From NCBI GenBank assembly GCA_033980235.1, contig CM067075.1, positions 5,620,486 to 5,684,485 on the forward strand: a stretch of 64,000 nt of DNA. Reading direction: 5' to 3'. The notes below the pieces were generated by a model. It ran no database searches. It worked only from the letters and a program-made list of their open reading frames with translations, and was not told where the DNA came from. This document shows, piece after piece, positions 56,570 through 64,000 of this stretch (position 1 is its first letter; each line of letters begins with the position of its first letter). This DNA comes from Diadema setosum (lineage: Eukaryota > Echinodermata > Echinoidea > Diadematoida > Diadematidae). A program made the position numbers and the translations under genes.

Positions 56570-57480
56570 GCATGTACAATTTTTATTAGATAATTCTACC
56601 CAGATTTCAATTTCTGTCATTGGGCATACTGAGACATGGATTACTGAAAATTCCCCCATTAAACCAATTTTTTTTTTCTGGTTATGACCTTATTACAAAT
56701 GATAGAACTATCAAGGTAGGAGGAGGGTTGCATTTAATATTAAACAACATTTGGATTATTTTGTACACATCGAAATTAACAGTATGAATGAAATTATAGA
56801 ATCTTTGGTTGTTGAAATAAATATGCCATAATCTAGGAATATTTTGATTACAGTGATTTAGAGACCTCCAAATTCCAGTAGTGCATTATTCTTAGAATCT
56901 TTACAGGATCTCATCCATAACCCAATCTTTGTTAATAAAAAAAAAAAAAGTTTTATTATGGGCGACTTCAATATAGATATTGTTAAATGTCACACAGCAA
57001 ATACTTGTCAGAATTTACTTGATAGCATGCGTCCAGCTTCCTTTTTACCACTCATTAACACTCTTTTAAAAAAATCGAGTGAAAATGTTCACTCTTAAAA
57101 GAGTGAATACAAAAAAGAGTGAATTTAGAGTGAAATTGGAGTGAATTTTGAGTGAAAATGTTCATTTTCACTCAGTTTGGAGTGACCTCAGGGATCACTC
57201 GAAGATTTTGGAGTGATCCTTGACGTCACTCTAAAACGAGTGAAAATGAACATTTTACAAAATTCACTCCAATTTCACTCTAAAGTCACACTTTTTTGTA
57301 TTCACTCTTTTAAGAGTGAATATTTTCACTCGATTTTTTTTTAGAGAGTAAACCCACCCGAATAACAAATAATACAGCTTCTCTTATTGATAATATATTT
57401 TGTATTGTTAGGCCCACTCCTACATCGGATATTATTGCATCCGATATATCAGACCACTTCCCAATTTTCACATCCATCCC
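56570..57480 (+). pseudogene. LINE-6 endonuclease, broken and split by a MITE
   Basis: Fragments in shifting frames: VIGHTETWITENSP, VGGGLHLILNN, RPPNSSSALFLESLQ, SFIMGDFNIDIV (after an A run at 56937-56949), ASFLPLI at the insertion, then PTRITNNTASLIDNIF (57352-57399) and SDISDHFPIF. These are in the standard order of the domain. It is inactive. Confidence 0.8.
57058..57350. mobile_element. 290-bp foldback MITE
   Basis: Nearly the whole element is an inverted repeat. The ends read ACTCTTTTAAAAAAATCGAG (from 57060) and ACTCTCTAAAAAAAAAATCG (minus strand from 57349), followed by GAAAATGTTCACTC-type words and AGAGTGAATACAAAAAAG. GAGTGA/TCACTC occurs many times. TA is found at 57056-57057 and 57349-57350, so a 2-bp TA duplication is possible. 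The reading frame of the host LINE continues across it. Confidence 0.82.
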
Positions 57481-58140
57481 AGTCACCACGAAACCAATTA
57501 GTCCCATTAGAGAAGCATTCAAAAAAATTACACCGGATAATTTAAAGAATTTGAAGAATAGTTTGAATGAAAAAATTTGGAGAGAGGTATACAGCACTCA
57601 TGATACTGATCTATCAATTGATTTTTTTTTTAATTTTGAATTCTCATTTAGATAAATATATTCCTTTGTTAGAAGTTAAACGTGATTATAAAAAGTATCC
57701 TAGATTACCATGGATAACAAAATCTCTTTTACGATCTATAAATCGAAAACATAATTTATATTATGTAGATGAAATCAAACGCACTGAACAATCTCACTGT
57801 AAATATATTACGTATAAAAATATTCTTACAAGAATATTACGTTATGAAAAAAAAAGTATTACGGAGATCAGATATCATTTTTAAGAATGACGTGAGCAAG
57901 ACTTGGAAAATAATAAACAATGCTGTAAATAAAGAAAATGATAAATCCCGTATGATAAGAGTTGTTTTTGAAGATAAAGAAATAATAGACCCTGCGTCGA
58001 TTGCTGATGCATTTAACCTTTATTTCTCTCAGATTGGACATGATCTTGCCAATAAAATTCCTACATGTCAAAAGAAATTTTATATATTTCTTCAATCGCC
58101 CAATTCAAATTGATTATTCTTTTATCCAATTATTAGTTAT
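57481..58140 (+). pseudogene. LINE-6 linker region before the reverse transcriptase
   Basis: Frames 57567-57884 and 57769-58113 encode a basic, Lys-rich linker: YPRLPWITKSLLRSINRKH and KTWKIINNAVNKENDKS, then DPASIADAFNLYFSQIG. This pattern precedes the reverse transcriptase in CR1/L2 ORF2 proteins, as in LINE-5 (NPWITKGIFRS). Confidence 0.75.
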
Positions 58141-59290
58141 GAGGAAAAAAATATCATTATGAGTTTGGAAAGTAAAAGAAGTTCGGGACCTGGTTGCATC
58201 GATAATGTTATTTTGAAAAATATAAATGAGAACATCGTTAAACCTTTAACTTATATTTTTAATTTGTCATTAAGTAATGGTGTTGTTCCGTTACGAATGA
58301 AAATTGCTAAAGTCATTTAAGAAAGGTAACAAAGAAGATATTAGTAATTATAGACCAATTTCGTTGTTGTCATTGTTTTCAAAATTGTTAGAAAGAGTTG
58401 TTTATTCAAGACTCCTCAAATTTCTTAATTTTTATGATATTTATTTCTGATTCACAATTCGGTTTCGGCAAAGGACACAGCACTTCTCAAGCAATTCTCT
58501 CCTCTATTGAAAAAGTAGCCAATGCAGTAGATAGAGCTCATCACACAGTGAGTGTCTTCCTGGACCTCTCCAAGGCTTTCGATACCATTAATAAAGCCTT
58601 GGAGTGGTTCAGGAGTTACCTTCAGATCGCAAACAGTACGTTTCTTTATCTGGTCAAAACTCCTGCAACCAATCTGTCAACTGTGGTGTTCCTCAGGGTA
58701 GTTTTCTGGGACCTCTTTTGTTCATTTTGTGTATAAATGATATAACAAATGCTTCTAATATCTTATCTTTTGTACCTTTTGCTGATGACTCAGATGTTTT
58801 TCTTTCTCATTCAGATCCTCATATTTTGGTGGATTTCTTAAATTTTGAATTGAAAATAATTATGTTGGATGAGGTCAAATATGTTGTCTTCAAATCTTCT
58901 CAAAACTAAATATATATTATTAAGTAATATTTTGAATAGTCTCTCCAATAATATAAAAACAGATGATAAAGTTATAGATGAAGTTTCATCAGTGAAGTTT
59001 TGTAGGTTTGGTTATTGATAATAAACTTTCTCGGAAGTCACATATTGAAAGTATTTGTCACACAGCATCTCGAAATATTGATGTTATTGATAGAGTTAAT
59101 TATTATTTCCCCACTCCCAGCGTTTTAATGATATATACAGCTTTAATTTTACCTTATTTTAATTATGGTGTCATAGCTTGGGGGAACGCTCATCCAACCT
59201 ATCTCGACAGACTGTTCAGTCTCCAGGAAAAAGCTCTTCGAATAATTTGCCATGTATCTTGGAGAGCTCACACCGATGTTTTATTATAAA
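58141..59290 (+). pseudogene. LINE-6 reverse transcriptase, broken
   Basis: In order: NYRPISLLSLFSKLLERV, SQFGFGKGHSTSQAI, FLDLSKAFDTIN (about 58559-58594), a deletion of about 15 residues, ALEWFRSYL, CGVPQGSFLGPLLFILCIND, the active-site FADD (58778-58789), and from 59008 the C-terminal part (IDNKLSRKSHIESI, YFNYGVIAWG, LQEKALRIIC). At least three frameshifts. Confidence 0.85.
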
Positions 59291-59805
59291 TATTGGAACA
59301 ACCTTTATAACAGTTTAAAGGCATCCCCAAGTTTAAGTTTGAGTAATCTGAGGGGGAAAAAATGAACAGTTACAAGAATCTATCTGAATATCATTAATAT
59401 TTTGTATAGTAATTTCATGAAATCGTAAGAATGTGTTGATCCTTTAATGGTTGCAAAAAATCGAAAAATCCAACTTTATATCCAGTTGAAATCACGGCTA
59501 AGCGGCTCCATCCATCCACGACCTCTACTCTTGTTATGGTCTTGTTCTATTTTTTTTTTGTCTTTTATCTTCATTCCACGTGAATCGATCATGTGATTTC
59601 TTGTATTACGTGTAGGGTGGAATGCACCCTACAATCCCAGCTTTTTAGCATTCCTCCCCATTTCCAACATTTCCGTATACTTACAACTTTTTTTTGTAAA
59701 CTTATCCTATATTTTGTATTATGATGAAATCTATGTATTCAATTTCTGTAAGCTATTTATATGTTTCTGTTGGAAATGAATGAATGAATGAATGTCTATA
59801 TTTCC

Positions 59806-60803
59806 GGCTATCGCCAATGACGTAAAAAGTACCCGGATGTTGATTTAAGCGTCATTTACGGTGCATTATGGGATAGTCCGGTAGCAAAGTCACTTCCGTT
59901 CGTACGCGCGTGATACGTGGCTAATGCTATTTACACACACAACCGACTGTATTCTACGTGTACTTCCGGTTTTCTCGACTTGAATAACAGCTTCAATATG
60001 ATTTGAAATTTCTCCATTCTTAAGAAATTGCTGTTAATACGACTATTGGTTGTTGCTGCGAAGCTGCCATGTGTTGTTCGCACGACAATAAATGAAAAAA
60101 AAATCTGCAGAAATAGGACCCTTACTGGCATGCGAGACGTGATGTGGCCGCGTGGGTGAAGTTTGCGGGTGACTCCACAGCGCAGTACGTGCACGCGCGA
60201 CTTACTAGTAGTGGTAGTACAAAGAGATTTGTGGTAGTAGCACTAGGTAGTTAGTAGGCCCTGGCCTAGTGCCTACGTACATTGTACGTACTGTACTTAC
60301 TTGGAAGAAGTTGCTTCGGAGACAGGATGAGTTCGAGATCACTGTTCGTTCCCGATTGTGTTCGCGACATTTCGACAGAGAACAAATGATAAAAAAAGAT
60401 GGGCATTCTATGACGATATCCAGGTGGGTGAATATTTTCCAGCATATTTTCAGCGTATGCAGAGATGACTGAATGATCAAGCAGTACGCTGTACCGGTGT
60501 GTGTTAGCTTATGCGCTGCGTCGCGTGCAGTGGTCCATGCTATTAAAATGCAAGGCCGGCGGGCCGCCGGCGGGGACTCGACTACAGTGTACGAGTATGA
60601 CAGGCCTGGCCACTCGCTGGCTCGGGCGGTACAGCCGCCTACTGTACTAGTATCCGTGGTCGGCGCGGCGCTATAGGTAAGGTACACGTACGCGCACGCT
60701 AGCGTTGTGCAAATTGCTCCGCGCCGGAAGTGCCCTTGCTACCAAGTGCACTAAATCTTGGCGAAAAAGCCACATCCGGGTACTTTTTACGTCATTGGCG
60801 ATA
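59806..60803. mobile_element. 1-kb inverted-repeat element carrying a THAP-like remnant
   Basis: Perfect inverted repeats of about 34 bp: GCTATCGCCAATGACGTAAA onward at 59806-59839, and its complement at 60770-60803. The interior is GC-richer than the surroundings. It lies 11 bases after the LINE-6 tail. The THAP-like frame at 60300-60424 suggests a relation to P-type transposons, whose transposases start with a THAP domain, but the ends are unlike a typical P element and no target duplication is clear. Confidence 0.7.
60300..60424 (+). pseudogene. THAP-domain fragment, exon-like
   Basis: The frame reads TWKKLLRRQDEFEIT then VRSRLCSRHFDREQMIKKDG. W...LRR...LCSxHF is the second half of a C2CH THAP zinc-binding domain, which binds DNA. 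The exon could end at CCAG/GTGGGT near 60424. The N-terminal half with the first Cys pair is not seen upstream in the same frame. It may be a remnant of a P-like transposase or of a captured host gene. Confidence 0.55.
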
Positions 60804-62362
60804 GCGAGAATTGTATCGTGGTATATTTCATGTTCGATATATAAACCCGATAGCCCTTTCTCGTGTAAGATACTACTTTGGGAAAAGATTTACTGTCTTG
60901 GTATACTAATAAACCTGTGGGATTTCACCCTCTTAGAATCAAGTTGATTACAGTAGGCCTACATCTTTGCACGAACAAACATTCAGTTTTCTTTGAAATT
61001 ATACATTGTCAAGTCATTATCATGTGGGAATTCTTTTTTTTTTTTTTGATCCCCCACGTCAATAGGTATACATCTTGGGGAATTCTATTGCTTCCATCAA
61101 TGGTTTATGATAGTCTCGCCTTCTGCACTAAGCAATAATTGTGTATGTTTCATCGAACAAGGTATCTATCTATATGTTGACTGTATGTCCTATAATTTGT
61201 TTGTTAGTAATAAATAATCACCTCATTATTTCATCTTCTACTTATAACATTATAATCGTTGACAATTATTCTGAAATGAATGAGGAAATGTATCTGCAAA
61301 TAAACAAGGTCTTTCCCCATAAATAGGTTAAGATTCAAAACGTTTGTCTGTATCTGTCCACCTCTGGTATAACCTTACTATAATGCGAGATCAAGTGTAT
61401 ACTGATGAGGTAGCCTATTACATGTTTACACTGGCAACCTAAGTTCTATTCGTCTACATGTTTGGTCGCCAGTATCATTTGGTCTGTCGCATAACAGTGG
61501 ATGATCAATGTATCACCGTGACTGAACCAAGCACACTGTACTCGTTGAGATTTTGAGCCAGAATCTCACTTAGTTATCAGTCTGTGTTTGTTACCCAGAA
61601 TGCGCATGGGGCAGCTCCATGTATCACTTTGACTATTATCTCTGCAAAATAACTGTAGGCCTAATAAATAGCGACTTACGGTAAGAATTAAAAAATCATA
61701 TGGCCCATTGCTCGCAAACTCACGTTAGCTGCAAATATTGATAGACTTATCATTTAACGGAATAATCAAGATCATGGACTCTATCAATGTTTCTACAGTG
61801 TTTGGGCAGATTTTGATGTTTTTGCCTCAATGCGTAAGTGATTTAAAGGAACTATATGATACAGCGCATTTTTGGCTCTTATTCATACTTCTGGACTTAG
61901 AATCAAGGTCTAGAGAAAAAATAATAATCCCAGTTAAAATACACACAGTGTTATTTCAGGCTTGTTTACCGATATCAGACATAATCGACGCCTGAAAGGT
62001 TCTACGCCATTTCCAGAACACAAAACCAATTCCCCTCATCGTTTTTATATACATAATAGGTACAGAAGGGAATGCAAAAAGAAAAAAAAAATTATCGTTT
62101 TAATAATTTCGTCACACTTTGGTGACCGACCAGGTGCATGATTACTTCAAATCAGATATGAATTAGATGAGGAGGGGGGAAAAGTTTAAGCGAAAGACGG
62201 TACTTGTTTTATTTGATTTATTTCACCCTAAGAGCTATACGTGCTGTAATTCTGTGGCAGGGTCCAGGTAACAGGAGAGTAAACAGCATTGATCAGGACT
62301 TCAAAGACGAAGGATTTTGGTTGGTATTTGTTATGAGAAAAATGAAAGGGAAGTTAGCCATA

Positions 62363-62400
<38 letters not shown>

Positions 62401-63257
62401 TGAGACGTGTATCTTCAGCTGCTAAACCCCTGGGCCGTCGCATCTTATAGAAGTGTTGTAATATATGTAAGAAGACAGAAGTATTGGAACAAGTAAATGT
62501 AAACGGGAAAGTAGGATACTGTATATTACTACGTATCGGCCTATAATACTGTATATTTCCCAGTAGGAATAGCGCAATTTATAGGTGAAATTGCATATTT
62601 TCGTTTCTTGTTTGACCTGCTGCATGGCAACTGTTACCCCCCCCCCCCCCAAAAAAAGACCGCTTTTTCTGTACCATGTCTACGGAACACAATTGTTTTT
62701 TTAGCGTTTAAAGTATTCATGTTTTATACATAGTGATTCGTCTCCCTTCACCCTCTCATTTTAATGAGTATGCATACAGGAAAGTTTAATGATCTGCTAT
62801 AAGAATGCTGCTGCCTGTTGTGCTTTTATAGTTCCCTTGATATTTGTTCTCCCACGACAGGCTAAATTGTATTGCCGGGGGGGGGGGAGGGGTTCTAAAA
62901 CTGCGTCACAGTCAAATATAGGATTATCATTTCACTGTCACTCTTACAAAATTCTTCTATAAGTAAATATTTATTACAGATGTGCATTGCTATCGATGGG
63001 CAAGAAGATTTGTTTTCGCATAGCCATCATTAATCGGCATAAGTAACAGGCTGATTTGGGGTCATATTTCTATTCAGGTTTGTACATACTAAATTGGTCA
63101 AAGCGAAACTTTGTTGTAGCAAAATGCATCTTGTAGCAGGAGTGCGTGTGTGGTGTGTGTGTGTGTTGTGGGGGTTGCTAATATCCTTGTCTGACGGTTT
63201 ATGCGGTGTAGGTTAAGAGCACCAACTGTATTCTACTAAAGCACAGGCATGACAGGG
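60804..63257. other. no gene recognised; simple repeats
   Basis: T run at 61027-61038, TA microsatellite at about 62366-62397, C run at 62638-62650, G runs near 62877. Small frames have no features. No RNA gene is recognised. Confidence 0.45.
62366..62397. repeat. TA microsatellite
   Basis: About 16 uninterrupted AT/TA units. Confidence 0.95.
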
Positions 63258-63390
63258 TGGGGGCATTTCATGAAACGTTTTGTCGGAGATTTTTTTCTGA
63301 CAAACTGTTATAAGCTACTGAAAACGTTGCGTCTGATTGGCTAAGAGCAAATTTGTCTGAAAAAAAAAAACGCTTCATGAAGTGCCCCCA
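63258..63390. mobile_element. 133-bp hairpin MITE
   Basis: The ends TGGGGGCATTTCATGAAACG and, on the minus strand from 63390, TGGGGGCACTTCATGAAGCG pair closely. Further inverted matches include TCTGACAAAC against GACAAATTTG. It includes the CCAAT-box-like TGATTGGCTA. No coding. The small frames overlapping it are artefacts. Confidence 0.75.
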
Positions 63391-64000
63391 TATTGGTGTG
63401 CTGTTTTTGAAGAGCAATCTTGCACACAGACAACGGTTAGTGATTTGCATCTTATATTCATGTGGATTCGAGCAGAAGCTTTTGAAGCAATTGTTTATTT
63501 CAAAAGGTATATCTAAAATTAGACAGAAAGATCCGTCTGTCCGGAGGAGTCTTTTATTTTTTGCCATTAACGCTCTCCTCGGGATCCGTGAAGCCAGACG
63601 CAGTCTCCGCGGAACATTCCCCGACGGACAGATACAGACCGATCTTTCGGTCAAATCTAAAATATGTCATGTCGCTATGAGCTAATGATTGGCTACAAGG
63701 CCGCCGCAATACAGTCTCACGTTTTACAGCATCAAACCAACTTTGATCACACATTCCATATTTTTTTTTCATGATGGAGAGCGGAAATTAGGACACAAAA
63801 ATACATGATTAACGCGTTTCTGACATAATACAATGGAGCAGAGTCCATGCTACAGTCTATACATGTAGTTTGCTTTCCTGCTTTTTTTTCCATAGGCCCT
63901 ATCATTACACACAGTGTTGCTTCATGCAGTGAAAATGTTGCAAATGCTAAAAAAAAATACCCTTTTAATGATCTATTATTACCTCTTGCACTATATACTG
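63391..64000. other. no gene recognised
   Basis: Overlapping frames on both strands at 63268-63772 have no known domain. The right edge is AT-rich. Confidence 0.4.

Larger units (their letters stand above)
56340..59794 (+). mobile_element. LINE-6: decayed CR1/L2-group LINE
   Basis: In plus-strand order: ORF2 N-terminal remnant (from about 56340), endonuclease (56570-57480), linker, reverse transcriptase (about 58140-59290), and an AT-rich 3' UTR ending in (AATG)n at 59776-59794, a tail type known from L2-group elements. ORF1 is not seen. There are many frameshifts and stops. A 290-bp MITE interrupts the endonuclease. Confidence 0.8.

Noticed and set aside
60205..60687. 160-residue minus frame over the THAP fragment
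   Set aside because: The plus strand carries a recognisable THAP segment; the minus frame has no domain.
63268..63772. Overlapping frames of 128, 110 and 72 residues
   Set aside because: They overlap a hairpin MITE and each other on both strands; no domain recognised.
1..64000. CRISPR array, operon or bacterial origin
   Set aside because: No spaced short-repeat array or bacterial gene organisation; the window is animal DNA.
1..64000. tRNA, rRNA or snRNA genes
   Set aside because: No stretch with convincing tRNA A/B boxes or other recognisable RNA gene was found by reading; a tRNAscan or Rfam search would be needed to exclude them.

Overview
The window is animal genomic DNA, AT-rich and almost entirely built from transposable elements. 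The reasons are many non-LTR retrotransposons with metazoan-type ORF1/ORF2 proteins, one Gypsy-like LTR retrotransposon, many short inverted-repeat elements, CA/TG microsatellites and one host-like gene with a splice acceptor. The LINE families and the frequent short motifs such as TAGGCCTA and TACATGTA suggest a marine invertebrate deuterostome, perhaps an echinoderm. That assignment is inference; no rRNA or mitochondrial marker is present. All alignments and identities below were made by eye.

Layout. 1-790: repeat-rich DNA that cuts off a LINE (LINE-1). 790-3110: LINE-1, minus strand, with an intact ORF1 and a truncated endonuclease. 4108-8900: LINE-2, minus strand, nearly full length, with one frameshift in ORF2. 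9775-17262: a tandemly duplicated sequence. One copy is split by a 6.2-kb Tx1/L1-like LINE with a 13-bp target duplication, and that LINE carries its own 507-bp inverted-repeat element. 17263-19560: LINE-3, minus strand, a relic. 22307-41389: LINE-5, minus strand, flanked by an approximately 34-bp direct repeat and split between its endonuclease and reverse transcriptase by a 13.9-kb inverted-repeat element. That element contains a 4.1-kb element with a 3-bp AAT duplication, which in turn contains a 0.6-kb foldback. It also holds a 540-bp MITE with a 6-bp duplication. 41675-48653: a complete LTR retrotransposon with nearly identical 620-bp LTRs but no reverse transcriptase. 52990-53901: an arylamine N-acetyltransferase gene, the only convincing host-type gene. 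54222-55357: an inverted-repeat element. 56340-59794: LINE-6, plus strand, a relic interrupted by a 290-bp foldback MITE. 59806-60803: an inverted-repeat element with a THAP-domain remnant. The rest shows no recognisable genes.

The main story is layered insertion. Several elements can be bounded exactly because the target duplication, an empty duplicate site, or a restored reading frame is visible in this window. The most unusual object is the 13.9-kb element at 25084-38996. Its arms hold tandem arrays dense in TGACCT/AGGTCA, including perfect AGGTCAAAGGTCA sites, and it has no visible transposase.
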